A DNA stretch of 22,221 nt from an uncultured Oscillospiraceae bacterium. Its GTDB lineage: Bacteria > Bacillota > Clostridia > Oscillospirales > Oscillospiraceae. A program made the translations under genes and the position numbers. The stretch is taken from NCBI GenBank assembly GCA_900762005.1, contig CAAFEV010000344.1:1-22221 (forward strand), written 5' to 3'. The notes beneath the pieces are model-generated. The model ran no database searches. It was not told where the DNA came from and worked only from the letters and a program-made list of their open reading frames with translations. Shown in pieces: positions 13,478-21,008 of this stretch; within the stretch, counting starts at the first letter, position 1; every line of letters begins with the position of its first letter.

Positions 13478-15233
13478 GTAAATCTGCTAGTGTTTTCAAA
13501 TACGGCGCGGGCAGCTCCATGGACGGACTTTTGCCGATTTTCCATGCAAGCGGGTCGGAATCCCGTTCGACCTGCGCAAGCATTGCGGGAATTGCCAGAA
13601 GCTTTTGCCGGCAGTATTCCGCGCTTGCTTCGTCGCCTGCCTCTTTATATCGGTCCCGCGCATAAACCAGCTTGTTGAAATAATCGCAATACGATTTAAG
13701 CGAGTAGCGGTTGCAGCGCAGTGCCTGTTCTTTAAATTGAACGGTCAGCAGAATATCCCCGTCGGAAAAGGCGGCGTTTGCCTTTGCATTATAAGCGACG
13801 GAGCAGGTTTTGTTCAGACGGAGGATGCGTTCCGCAGCGTCTGCCAGCTGCGGAGCGTCCGTCAGCTGCGTCAGGCGCGTAATCTGCGCCTGTGTACAAA
13901 AGGGCGTTACTTCAAGGCAGGCATTTGTGTGTCCTGTTTGAAGAAAGAAATCCCCGGTGCCGAGCCAAAGACAAACGGCGGCAGCCGCGCCGCCCAGCAG
14001 CGACAGCAGGCGTCTGCCGCGGCGGATGCAGTACGTCCTGCCCGTGTCAAAGTCCAGCAGGGCAAGCAGCAGCAGCCAGAAACAGAGGTATTGCAGGTTA
14101 AAATCAAACAGACTGTGCCCCAGAAGCACAAGCAGCAGAAGCTTTGTCCGCGCACTTGCTTTTTTGGAAAAGAGAGTTTTGCCGACAGAGGCGCACAGAA
14201 GCCCGGCGGGTATCCAGCCAATGTCCAAAAGGAGCTGCAGCAAACCGTTGTGCACAAAGGTGACTGCGTAGCGGCCGGTCTGGAAGGTACCGAGTGTTGC
14301 GCGATAGCCCCAATAGCCCAAGCCAAACGGATTGCGCAAAATGACCGGCAGGGCATCCTTCATATAAAGCAAACGGATGAAAAAGGAGCCGGAGGTTTTC
14401 TCAATTTTGAAGAAACGGGCGAAATCGCCGAACGGCGCGAGCCTGCTCAAACAGACGGCAAACAGGACAATACCCGCAACGAGCGCGGAAAAGCCGAGCA
14501 CGAAACGCAGATTTTTTCGCAGAATGCAGAGAATTACGACTGCCGCAAGCAGAAGCAAAAAGACGGTGCGGCTGCCGCTTGCCAGAATGCCCACAATTAA
14601 TGCACCGTCAAACAGCCAGTCCGACCGCTGCCGCTCTGCTTTCGTGCCCTGCACAACCAAGCCGAGCAGCAGAAATAGTGCGAAGCTGTTCGGATAGTCA
14701 AAAAAGCCGGAAAGCCGCCCGCTGACCGTGACAAGCTGCTGCGTCGCAGGCAGCACCGACAGCCCGAGACTCAGAACGGTCATAAAGACGCCGCAAATCG
14801 GCAGGAGCGAAAACAGCAGTTCCCGTTGCTTGTCGGTAAGCTGCAAGAGCAAGAGCCCGTAAAGCAGCACGGGCAAAAACCGCACAATCCCGAACACCGC
14901 CATTCCGCGATCTGCCGCCCAAAGCGGCGTGATGCAGAAGCTGCCGAAAATTGCAAGCAGGGTGAGGGTCGTAAGGTTCAGCCGCAGCAGTAAAAAGCCC
15001 TGCCGCATCCCGACAAGAATTAAAATGACGAGCAAAAAAATGGCGGCGAGGGCGTTCAGATAGGTGAAAAAGCCGCCGATGACAAAGGGCAGTACAAACA
15101 GAAAAAGCTGTAAAAGACGGGGCGAGGCGGCATCCAATCGGTGCGAACGGTTGCATAGCGGCAGCCCGACAAGACAGGAAAGCAGAAAGCCACCGACCGG
15201 CATCAGCCACCATGAGGAAAGCACGCGCTCCAT
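13464..15233 (-). CDS. O-antigen ligase/polymerase-like (Wzy/WaaL) membrane protein
   Basis: The protein has 589 residues from the ATG at 15233, which has AAAAGGAG 8 nt upstream; the open frame reaches back to 15362 but runs into the promoter. Residues 1 to about 430 hold around a dozen hydrophobic segments. Features of the Wzy_C/O-antigen ligase family: SGFFDYPNSFALFLLLG, ASGSRTVFLLLLAAVVILCI, a loop with RNPFGLGYWGYRA, and FVHNGLLQLLLDIGWIPAG with the conserved His. Residues from about 460 to the end form a soluble, alpha-helical, TPR-like tail outside the membrane core. Such enzymes join undecaprenyl-linked glycans to each other or to an acceptor outside the membrane; in Gram-positives they act on capsule, wall polysaccharide or protein glycans. 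The downstream SLH protein suggests a link to surface polymer. The acceptor is unknown. Confidence 0.8.
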   Translation of the reverse strand: MERVLSSWWLMPVGGFLLSCLVGLPLCNRSHRLDAASPRLLQLFLFVLPFVIGGFFTYLNALAAIFLLVILILVGMRQGFLLLRLNLTTLTLLAIFGSFCITPLWAADRGMAVFGIVRFLPVLLYGLLLLQLTDKQRELLFSLLPICGVFMTVLSLGLSVLPATQQLVTVSGRLSGFFDYPNSFALFLLLGLVVQGTKAERQRSDWLFDGALIVGILASGSRTVFLLLLAAVVILCILRKNLRFVLGFSALVAGIVLFAVCLSRLAPFGDFARFFKIEKTSGSFFIRLLYMKDALPVILRNPFGLGYWGYRATLGTFQTGRYAVTFVHNGLLQLLLDIGWIPAGLLCASVGKTLFSKKASARTKLLLLVLLGHSLFDFNLQYLCFWLLLLALLDFDTGRTYCIRRGRRLLSLLGGAAAAVCLWLGTGDFFLQTGHTNACLEVTPFCTQAQITRLTQLTDAPQLADAAERILRLNKTCSVAYNAKANAAFSDGDILLTVQFKEQALRCNRYSLKSYCDYFNKLVYARDRYKEAGDEASAEYCRQKLLAIPAMLAQVERDSDPLAWKIGKSPSMELPAPYLKTLADLQNSD

Positions 15234-15267
15234 ATTGCCGTCTCCTTTTCCGAAAATCACTGTAATA

Positions 15268-15295
15268 ACTATACCATACGAACGGAAAAATGCAA
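15268..15295 (-). promoter_or_regulatory. candidate promoter of the polymerase-like gene
   Basis: On minus, TTGCAT (15290-15295) and TATAGT (15268-15273) with a 16-bp spacer. The predicted start near 15261 gives a leader of about 28 nt before ATG 15233. No separate promoter was found for the downstream SLH gene, so this one may serve both. Confidence 0.5.
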
Positions 15296-15344
15296 GCCCC
15301 GAAAACGCCCGTGTTCCGCGCCTCGGACACACTATCCTTCGGAG

Positions 15345-15388
15345 AAAAAAACACATCCGCACTCTGCAACGGCAAAGAGCGGATGTGT
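15345..15388 (-). terminator. intrinsic terminator after the 96-residue protein gene
   Basis: On minus, a 10-bp stem ACACATCCGC / GCGGATGTGT (15379-15388 with 15351-15360), with a partly paired 18-nt loop, is followed by seven T residues (15351-15345). It lies about 54 nt after the stop at 15442. Confidence 0.85.
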
Positions 15389-15441
15389 CAAATTCAAAAA
15401 CGGCACAGCGGGAAAACAGGCGGGCGAAACACAGCGGCGTG

Positions 15442-15732
15442 TTATTTCGCGTTCAGAGCACGCTCCAGCCACACGCAGCCGACATCCAGTGCAGAGTAGA
15501 ACCCGTCCTTTTCGCTTTTTTTCACAACGCGGTCACGGGCCTTGGCGTTCGGGTCGGTGCGTTGCAGTTGGACGGAAACCTTCGTCGCAAGGTCAAGGTC
15601 GCCGCGCTTTTTCGTCTCTAAAATTTGCAGCATGACGATATATTCGTCTGCCATGGAGCCATAGTAGACCAAGTTATCCTTGCGCATCAAGGGATGACCC
15701 TTGTAGGACAACACATCAGTTTGTTCGGGCAT
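15442..15732 (-). CDS. conserved-looking protein of unknown function (96 residues)
   Basis: The gene has all the marks of a real one: ATG at 15732 with GGAGG 6 nt upstream, a near-consensus promoter and a strong terminator of its own. The product is soluble, with no signal peptide, membrane segment or Cys pair. The N-terminal third looks beta-rich (YKGHPLMRKDNLVYYGS). The middle (DEYIVMLQILETKKRGDLDL) and the C-terminal end (FYSALDVGCVWLERALNAK) look helical; in between is the polar stretch QRTDPNAKARDRVVKKSEKD. I believe similar small proteins occur in other Clostridia, but I cannot name a family or function. It is transcribed on its own, between ireB and the polymerase-like gene. Confidence 0.85.
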   Translation of the reverse strand: MPEQTDVLSYKGHPLMRKDNLVYYGSMADEYIVMLQILETKKRGDLDLATKVSVQLQRTDPNAKARDRVVKKSEKDGFYSALDVGCVWLERALNAK

Positions 15733-15761
15733 AGGATACCTCCAAAGAAGAATGTAACCGA

Positions 15762-15790
15762 ATTTTAACGCACAAATGCCGTTTTGTCAA
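15762..15790 (-). promoter_or_regulatory. strong sigma-A-like promoter of the 96-residue protein gene
   Basis: On minus, TTGACA (15785-15790), 17-bp spacer, TAAAAT (15762-15767). The -35 is perfect and the -10 has five of six matches, suggesting good constitutive expression. The leader would be about 24 nt. Confidence 0.75.
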
Positions 15791-15865
15791 TCGAAATGCG
15801 GATTTTCGGCTCTGTGCGTCAGAATCATCGGTCCGGGAACATGCAGGGGTGACAACGGATAAGCG

Positions 15866-15895
15866 CAGGGGCTTCCGCGTTTACGAAAGCCCCTG
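15866..15895 (-). terminator. stem-loop after ireB, probable terminator without a clear T run
   Basis: CAGGGGCTT (15866-15874) pairs with AAGCCCCTG (15887-15895), a 9-bp GC-rich stem starting 5 nt behind the ireB stop. On minus it is followed by CGCTTATCCG, not by T residues, so it may act as a weak terminator or 3' end-stabilising structure. Confidence 0.5.
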
Positions 15896-15900
15896 TTGTA

Positions 15901-16146
15901 TCAGTCAAACAGATAATGGCGGACAAGCTCCTGCAAAAGCTCGTCGCGATCCAGCTTGCAGATGAGGCTGCGTGCGTTGTTGTGGTTGGTGATATAGGTG
16001 GGGTCCTCAGAAAGAATGTAGCCGACAATTTGGTTAATCGGGTTATATCCTTTTTCGGTAAGGGAACGATAGACCTGCGTTAAGACGGCCTTCATCTCCT
16101 CGTTGCCCTCGGCGGGCACTGTAAATTTAATCGTACTGTGATCCAA
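15901..16146 (-). CDS. ireB: IreB family regulatory phosphoprotein (UPF0297/DUF965)
   Basis: The protein has 81 residues and carries the family's near-invariant centre GYNPINQIVGYILSEDP followed by YITNHNNARSLI and the C-terminal ELVRHYL. In Enterococcus faecalis, IreB is phosphorylated near its N-terminus by the PASTA kinase IreK and affects cephalosporin resistance. Aligning the first residues here by eye, T5 in HSTIKF would correspond to one of those threonines. Start: TTG at 16146, since no ATG is in frame; a very strong AAAGGAGG lies 8 nt upstream at 16155-16162. It has its own promoter and stands between pheT and the 96-residue protein gene. In Bacillus and many other Firmicutes ireB sits with alaS and ruvX; neither is here. 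Confidence 0.95.
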   Translation of the reverse strand: MDHSTIKFTVPAEGNEEMKAVLTQVYRSLTEKGYNPINQIVGYILSEDPTYITNHNNARSLICKLDRDELLQELVRHYLFD

Positions 16147-16175
16147 AACGACTACCTCCTTTGCGGATTTTCTTT

Positions 16176-16204
16176 ATCATATACCAAAAAACGCCGAAAG
16201 TAAA
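16176..16204 (-). promoter_or_regulatory. candidate promoter of ireB
   Basis: On minus, TTTACT (16199-16204) and TATGAT (16176-16181) are 17 bp apart. Transcription near 16169 gives a leader of about 23 nt with the AAAGGAGG site. Confidence 0.55.
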
Positions 16205-16248
16205 GAGAAAAGCAGAAACAATTCAGTAACAAATTGCCTTTTTTCCGA

Positions 16249-16271
16249 AAACGCCGCACAACACGACGTTT
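16249..16271 (-). terminator. weak stem-loop after pheT
   Basis: On minus, AAACGTCG (16264-16271) can pair with CGGCGTTT (16249-16256), including one G-T pair, around a 7-nt loop, beginning 6 nt behind the pheT stop. The following T run is short and partly inside the stem, so termination may be leaky. Confidence 0.3.
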
Positions 16272-16277
16272 GTTCAC

Positions 16278-18665
16278 TTAACGCAGCTTTGCGCTCAGCT
16301 CGGTTTCCAAACGCTTCAGAATAGCAGCGACAATGCTCTCGGAGTCCGCATCGGTCAGGGTGCGGTCGTCTGCGCGTAAAATCAGGCGGAAGGCGAGGCT
16401 CTTTTTATCCTCGTCAATGCCCTTTCCCTGATAAACGTCAAACAGCTTGACCTCGCGCAGCAGCTTGCCGCCTGCCTTTGCGATGCACTCGCCCAAGCGG
16501 GCGGCGGGCAGTGTCTTGTCGCAGACCACGGCGATATCGCGCCAGACAGCGGGGTACTTCGGCAGCGGCTGATAAATCTGCGGCGCAGCGGGCAGAGCCG
16601 CAAGCGCGGTGAAATCAAGCTCGGCGGCATAGATGTCCGCGTCAATGTCGTAGTTCTTTGCGACCAGCGGATGCACCTGCCCGAACACACCGAGATAAAC
16701 ACCGTCCGCATACAAGGCGGCGCAGCGGCCGGGATGATAGGAGGGATTGTCTGTTACCGCAGTATATGTTGCCTTTTTGCAATTCATACCGCGCAGCAGC
16801 GTCTCAATTTCTCCCTTGAGCGAGAAGAAGTCCTCGTCCTCGCCGTAGCTGCCGAGCAGCAGATGCTTCGGCTCATCGGGGAGAATTTGATTATCCCGCG
16901 GCAGATAGACCTTTGCCAGCTCATAGAGCTTGCAGGCGGCATTGTGATACGAGTTGTTGCGCGCCAGAATCGAGAGCATGGACGGCAGAGCGATTGTGCG
17001 CATCACCGAGGTATCCTCGCCAAGCGGGTTTTGAATGCGCATTGCGTTGCGCAGAGGGGAGTTCTGCGGCAGGCGAATTTGGTCGAAAATCGACGGCGAA
17101 ACGAAGGAATAGGTGAGAATTTCGCTGTAGCCCAGGGCGCGGCAGAGTGAGCCGAGCTTCATTTCCTCTTTCATTGTGCCCGTGTAGCCGCCCTCGGCGG
17201 TTGCACTGCGGAAGACGGTAGTCGGGATGTTGTTATAGCCGTAAATTCGGCCGACCTCCTCGGCGATGTCCGCCGTCTGCACCAAGTCCGGACGCCACGA
17301 GGGCACCAAAACGTTCTTTCCCGCCACGGGGATTTCCAGTCGGTTCAAATAGGCAACCATGTCCGCCTCGGGAATCTCCGTGCCGAGCAGGGCATTGATT
17401 TGCTCCGGCTCCAAGGTGATTGTGCGCGGCTGCGCAATGGCGTTGAGAATGTCAATCACGCCGTCCACCACCTCGCCCGCACTGAGCAGCTCTACCAGCT
17501 CACAGGCGCGGTTGACCGCCGGAACGGTCAGCATTGGGTCGATGTTCTTCTCGAATTTGCCGGAGGATTCCGTGCGCATACCGAGCGCAAGCGCGGTCTG
17601 ACGGATGGAGGTGCCGTTGAAATTTGCAGACTCGAACACCACGTCGGCGGTGTCGGCGACGATTTCGCTGTTCGCCCCGCCCATAATACCCGCAAGACCG
17701 ATGGGCTTTTCGCCGTCGGCAATGACGAGCATTCCCGGTGTGAGCTTGCGCTCATTGCCGTCGAGGGTCGTCAGTGTCTCCCCCTGTGTGCTCTCGCGCA
17801 CCACAATGCGCCCGGAGGACACATAGCGATAGTCGAAGGCGTGCATCGGCTGACCGTATTCGAGCATGACGTAGTTTGTGATATCCACGATGTTATTAAT
17901 CGGACGCACGCCGTTCGCACGCAACCGCTGCCGCAGCCACTTCGGTGACGGCGCGATTTTTACATTGCGTACCATACGTGCGCTGTAACGGCTGCAGAGC
18001 GTCTCGGCGGGTACCTCTACATCGAGCAGGTCGGTAAGACTGCCCTCTGCACCGCCGCGTACCGTCGGCTCGTGCTTGCGAAGCGGACGGTTGAACGCTG
18101 CCGCCGCCTCACGTGCCAGACCGAGAATGGAATAGCAGTCCGGACGGTTGTTTGTAATTTCAAAATCCACAATCGTATCGCGGTTGCCGATAACCTCGTT
18201 GATGTCGTCGCCCGGCTTGCAGTCCTCCTGCAAAATCCAGATGCCGTCGTCAATGGCATAGGGAAAGTCGTTGCGCGTCAGCCCCAGCTCCTTGAGCGAG
18301 CAGAGCATCCCGTTCGATGCAACGCCGCGCAGCTTGCCCTTGGTGATGTGTACGCCGCCCGCGAGGTAGGAATTGTGCAGCGCGGCAGGTACCAAATCGC
18401 CCTCGTGTACATTCTGCGCCCCGGTGACGATCTGTACAGGCTCGTCCGCGCCGATGTCAATCTGACAAACCCACATATGGTCTGAGTTTTCATGCCGCAC
18501 GATGGAGAGCACCTTGCCCACGACGACGTTTTTCAGTGCGGCGTCCATGCGCTCGTAGGTCTCCACCTTCTGTCCGGCAACCGTCATGGTCTCGACAAAT
18601 TCCTTGTCGGAAATATCGCGCAGGTCAACGAAGTCCTCGTTGAGCCAGTTTCTGTTCAGTTTCAT
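16278..18665 (-). CDS. pheT: phenylalanine--tRNA ligase beta subunit
   Basis: The protein has 795 residues, normal for bacterial PheT. Domain order: an N-terminal segment MKLNRNWLNEDFVDL; an EMAP/OB-type tRNA-binding domain at about 41-150 (VLSIVRHENSDHMWVCQIDIG, GVASNGMLCS); the B3/B4 editing region (about 210-390, containing NNIVDITNYVMLEYGQPMHAFD); the B5 domain (about 400-470); the catalytic-like core; and the C-terminal ferredoxin-fold anticodon-binding (FDX-ACB) domain from about 700 (PLPKYPAVWRDIAVVCD). With PheS it forms the alpha2-beta2 enzyme that charges tRNA-Phe; the beta chain supplies tRNA binding and editing of mischarged Tyr. ATG 18665 has AAGGAGG 7 nt upstream. It follows pheS after 12 nt and shares its T-box-controlled transcript. 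Confidence 0.98.
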   Translation of the reverse strand: MKLNRNWLNEDFVDLRDISDKEFVETMTVAGQKVETYERMDAALKNVVVGKVLSIVRHENSDHMWVCQIDIGADEPVQIVTGAQNVHEGDLVPAALHNSYLAGGVHITKGKLRGVASNGMLCSLKELGLTRNDFPYAIDDGIWILQEDCKPGDDINEVIGNRDTIVDFEITNNRPDCYSILGLAREAAAAFNRPLRKHEPTVRGGAEGSLTDLLDVEVPAETLCSRYSARMVRNVKIAPSPKWLRQRLRANGVRPINNIVDITNYVMLEYGQPMHAFDYRYVSSGRIVVRESTQGETLTTLDGNERKLTPGMLVIADGEKPIGLAGIMGGANSEIVADTADVVFESANFNGTSIRQTALALGMRTESSGKFEKNIDPMLTVPAVNRACELVELLSAGEVVDGVIDILNAIAQPRTITLEPEQINALLGTEIPEADMVAYLNRLEIPVAGKNVLVPSWRPDLVQTADIAEEVGRIYGYNNIPTTVFRSATAEGGYTGTMKEEMKLGSLCRALGYSEILTYSFVSPSIFDQIRLPQNSPLRNAMRIQNPLGEDTSVMRTIALPSMLSILARNNSYHNAACKLYELAKVYLPRDNQILPDEPKHLLLGSYGEDEDFFSLKGEIETLLRGMNCKKATYTAVTDNPSYHPGRCAALYADGVYLGVFGQVHPLVAKNYDIDADIYAAELDFTALAALPAAPQIYQPLPKYPAVWRDIAVVCDKTLPAARLGECIAKAGGKLLREVKLFDVYQGKGIDEDKKSLAFRLILRADDRTLTDADSESIVAAILKRLETELSAKLR

Positions 18666-18677
18666 TGCCGCACCTCC

Positions 18678-19721
18678 TTAAAATTGGGAAAGGAACCGAA
18701 TGTCGTTGTCGAAAATCAGGCGCAGGTCGTTAAAGCGCAGCCGACCCATTGCCATGCGCTCCAAGCCGATGCCGAAGGCAAAGCCGGAGTATTTTTTTGA
18801 GTCGATACCGCAGCCCTCCAAAACCTTAGGATGCACCATGCCCGCGCCGAGCAGCTCAATCCAGCCCTCGCCGTGGCAGGTGGAACAGACCTGTCCGTCA
18901 AGCTCGCCCTCGCCCTTGCATTTGAAGCACTGCATATCGACCTCGCAGCTCGGCTCGGTGAAGGGGAAATGGTGCGGACGGAAGCGGACGACCGCGTCCT
19001 CACCGTAAAGCCGCTTAATCAGCGTTTCCAGTGCGCCCTTGAGGTCGCCCATCGTAATGCCCTCATCGACGACCAAGCCCTCAAGCTGATGAAACATCGG
19101 CGAATGTGTCGCGTCGGCCTCGTCCTTGCGGAACACGCGCCCCGGCGAGAGAATGCGGATCGGCGGCTGGCGGTTCTCCATCACGCGGATTTGTACGGAA
19201 CTGGTCTGTGTACGCAGCAGTACGCTGTCGTCATCGTCAAAGTAGAAGGTATCCGAGCGGTCGCGGGAGGGGTGTCCCTCCTCGATGTTCAGGCGCGTGA
19301 AATTATAAGCGGCTTCTTCAACCTCCGGACCCTCCACGATTTCATAGCCCATACCGACAAAAAGCTCCTTGACCTCCTGCAACACCTTGTTCATCGGATG
19401 CTGGTGCCCCAGCGCAAAGGGCTTGCCCGGAATGGTCACGTCAACCGCTTCGGCGCGCAGACGGTTTTCCAGCTCGGCGGCGTGCAGCTCTGCCTTTCGC
19501 TGCTCCAACGCCACCTCCAGCGCGGTGCGGACGCTATTGGCAATCTGACCCATCACGGGGCGTTCCTCTGCGGAAAGTCCGCCCATCTGCTTGAGCAGCG
19601 CGGTCAGCTCACCCTTTTTGCCGAGCACACGCACACGCACCGCGTCAAGCGAAACGGCATCCGCCGCCGCGTGCAGGTCGGCAAGTGCGCGCTCTTTAAT
19701 TGCATTCAACTGTTCTTTCAT
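18678..19721 (-). CDS. pheS: phenylalanine--tRNA ligase alpha subunit
   Basis: The protein has 347 residues. It is the catalytic subunit of the class II phenylalanyl-tRNA synthetase. Residues 1-90 are the coiled-coil tRNA-binding arm. Signature blocks: ALGHQHPMNKVL (103-114), motif 2 FRKDEADATHSPMFHQLEG (197-215), the phenylalanine pocket FPFTEPSCEVD (252-262), and motif 3 GFAFGIGLERMAM (313-325). The Cys pairs C265/C268 and C279/C282 form the small zinc-ribbon-like insertion seen in many Firmicute PheS proteins. The start at 19721 is fixed by family length and GGAG 10 nt upstream; the open frame extends to 19820 but that part is the T-box terminator and antiterminator. It is first in the pheST operon, translated 12 nt ahead of pheT. 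Confidence 0.98.
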   Translation of the reverse strand: MKEQLNAIKERALADLHAAADAVSLDAVRVRVLGKKGELTALLKQMGGLSAEERPVMGQIANSVRTALEVALEQRKAELHAAELENRLRAEAVDVTIPGKPFALGHQHPMNKVLQEVKELFVGMGYEIVEGPEVEEAAYNFTRLNIEEGHPSRDRSDTFYFDDDDSVLLRTQTSSVQIRVMENRQPPIRILSPGRVFRKDEADATHSPMFHQLEGLVVDEGITMGDLKGALETLIKRLYGEDAVVRFRPHHFPFTEPSCEVDMQCFKCKGEGELDGQVCSTCHGEGWIELLGAGMVHPKVLEGCGIDSKKYSGFAFGIGLERMAMGRLRFNDLRLIFDNDIRFLSQF

Positions 19722-19742
19722 TACGTTCTGTCTCCTTCGGAT

Positions 19743-19775
19743 AAAAAAATAATGCCCTCCGCCCACAAAGGGGAC
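19743..19775 (-). terminator. T-box regulated intrinsic terminator in the pheST leader
   Basis: On minus, GTCCCC (19770-19775) pairs with GGAGGGC (19754-19760) with one bulged A, then ATTA and seven T residues (19749-19743). It ends about 22 nt before the pheS ATG and overlaps the 3' side of the T-box antiterminator region, as expected for a switch. Confidence 0.75.
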
Positions 19776-19997
19776 GAAAGACAAGCTTCCGCGGTACCAC
19801 CCGCATTTCGCAGCCAACACTGCGCACTCATACCGTTAACGGAGCGACCCGTCCGAGCCTACTTGCCAAAAGCGTTCAGTCGGAGGCTCACGGGAGAAAG
19901 CCAAACCGTCTGCGGCGGATGTTCCCAGCAATCCATCCTCTCTGAAAGCCGCAAAAATGAAGGGTTGACAGCCCGATCAATGCCTTTTGCTTATGTT
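19743..19997 (-). promoter_or_regulatory. T-box riboswitch leader of pheST (probably tRNA-Phe responsive)
   Basis: The minus strand carries the diagnostic T-box sequence GGGTGGTACCGCGG (19789-19802), which pairs with the uncharged tRNA acceptor end in the antiterminator. Upstream is a Stem I-like region: base helix TCGGGCT against AGCCTCCGA, then GCGGC/GCCGC and GGATG/CATCC helices, with AGAGAG and GCTGGGAA-type motifs. A candidate UUC (Phe) specifier lies at 19896-19898 on the 3' side, just before the base helix. The specifier assignment is inferred from the downstream genes and the position. Known mechanism: uncharged tRNA stabilises the antiterminator and allows transcription into pheST. 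Confidence 0.9.
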
Positions 19998-20003
19998 GAG
20001 GGT

Positions 20004-20032
20004 ATTTTAACACACTTTTTCCGCAGTTGCAA
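20004..20032 (-). promoter_or_regulatory. pheS: sigma-A-like promoter of the T-box-pheST transcript
   Basis: On minus, TTGCAA (20027-20032), 17-bp spacer, TAAAAT (20004-20009). The predicted start near 19997 gives a leader of about 276 nt, a normal T-box length, and places Stem I right at the 5' end. Confidence 0.7.
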
Positions 20033-20222
20033 GCAATATTTTCGGAAAATGAAAAAATGAAGGGTGAGAAGGCGGAACAATCAGGAGAGGACTGTTCCGC
20101 GCCCCGCTGCAGAGCCCTTGCCCTATGCGAAAAAACAATCTATCGGAAGTGCATTCCCTTTTCAGACCATTCCCCACGGAGCCGGGCGCGGGTCGGAGTA
20201 GCTTTACTGAAATACGAGACGT
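20033..20222. other. intergenic stretch between the ABC-2 exporter operon and pheST
   Basis: No credible gene lies here on either strand. It holds an inverted repeat, GCGGAACA (20072-20079) with TGTTCCGC (20093-20100), which on minus is followed after about 15 nt by TTTTTTC and may end the exporter transcript. A 13-nt direct repeat, AAAAATGAAGGGT, occurs at 20053-20065 and again at 19953-19965 inside the T-box leader. The rest (20101-20222) shows nothing I recognise. Confidence 0.45.
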
Positions 20223-21008
20223 TTACACTATGTCCTTGCGGCGATAGTGCAGTAAGCCAACGGCAAGCGCGGTGACGGTGATTGCACCGCCGATGGCAAG
20301 ACGGGAGCAATCAAGTGTGCTCTGCGTGAGAATATCCGCCGCTTCGGCATAGCCGAAGGGCGTGATATTTTTCAGAAAGGCGGCACTGTCCGTAATATTT
20401 GCAACCAAATTCAGAAAATACAGGGCGGCTGCAATTCCAAGCCCCAGTCCCATCCCGCCGCGCTTTAAAAATGCGGAAATTCCGAAGCAAAGCGCAGCGA
20501 TTTCCACCTGCAGTAACAGATAAGCCGTATGTAACAGCGCAAGCTCTCTCCAGGACGGCGTCTCTCCGATGGCGTAAATCGAGCCGACGACGCAGAAGAA
20601 TAAAATTACATTCATGGCAATAAGCTGCGCCATGACCGCCGCAAGCTTTTCGCCCGATACGCGCATACGGCTGACCGGGTGGGTTAGAAGGAAGTCAGCC
20701 GTATGCTCGCCCTCCTCCTTTGCCAGCACCGCAATGCCGAGCAGCGCGGCAAAAAACGCGCCGCCGATGCCTAAAATATTCCCGCATTCGATGCCGTAAA
20801 AGCCCATCAGCTCGCCGAAGTTCAGCTTATCCATGCCGAAGGCTGCCGTAAATGTGCCCATTGAGGCAAAGGCGTCGCTGATGCTCGTCATTTCCTTCTC
20901 CATCTCGGGAAACAGAAACAGGCACAGCATCATAAAGCCCGCAATCGCCGCCGTCCAAATCCAGAAGGTGTTTCTGCCGCGCCGCAGCTCCAATCGAAAA
21001 ATCGTCAT
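20223..21008 (-). CDS. ABC-2 type transporter permease
   Basis: The protein has 261 residues from the ATG at 21008, which has GAGGAGG 7 nt upstream; the open frame reaching to 21542 is out-of-frame overlap with the ATPase gene. It begins MTIFRLELRRGRNTFWIW and has about six membrane segments: near 17-36 (WTAAIAGFMMLCLFLFP), 85-105 (GIGGAFFAALLGIAVLA), 135-160 (AVMAQLIAMNVILFFCVVG), 170-190, 200-225 and 240-255. The loop ADFLLTHPVSRMRVSGEKL is typical of ABC-2 permeases. Its ATG overlaps the stop of the ATPase gene as ATGA, so the two are translationally coupled. The pair should form an exporter of two half-subunits each; drugs, antibiotics or lipids are typical substrates, but none can be chosen here. 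Confidence 0.92.
   Translation of the reverse strand: MTIFRLELRRGRNTFWIWTAAIAGFMMLCLFLFPEMEKEMTSISDAFASMGTFTAAFGMDKLNFGELMGFYGIECGNILGIGGAFFAALLGIAVLAKEEGEHTADFLLTHPVSRMRVSGEKLAAVMAQLIAMNVILFFCVVGSIYAIGETPSWRELALLHTAYLLLQVEIAALCFGISAFLKRGGMGLGLGIAAALYFLNLVANITDSAAFLKNITPFGYAEAADILTQSTLDCSRLAIGGAITVTALAVGLLHYRRKDIV

Noticed and set aside
13605..14600. Plus-strand open frame of 331 codons
   Set aside because: Antisense to the polymerase-like membrane protein; low-complexity Gln/Lys-rich product.
18831..20060. Plus-strand open frame of 409 codons
   Set aside because: It is antisense to pheS and runs through the T-box leader and the promoter; no recognisable domain.
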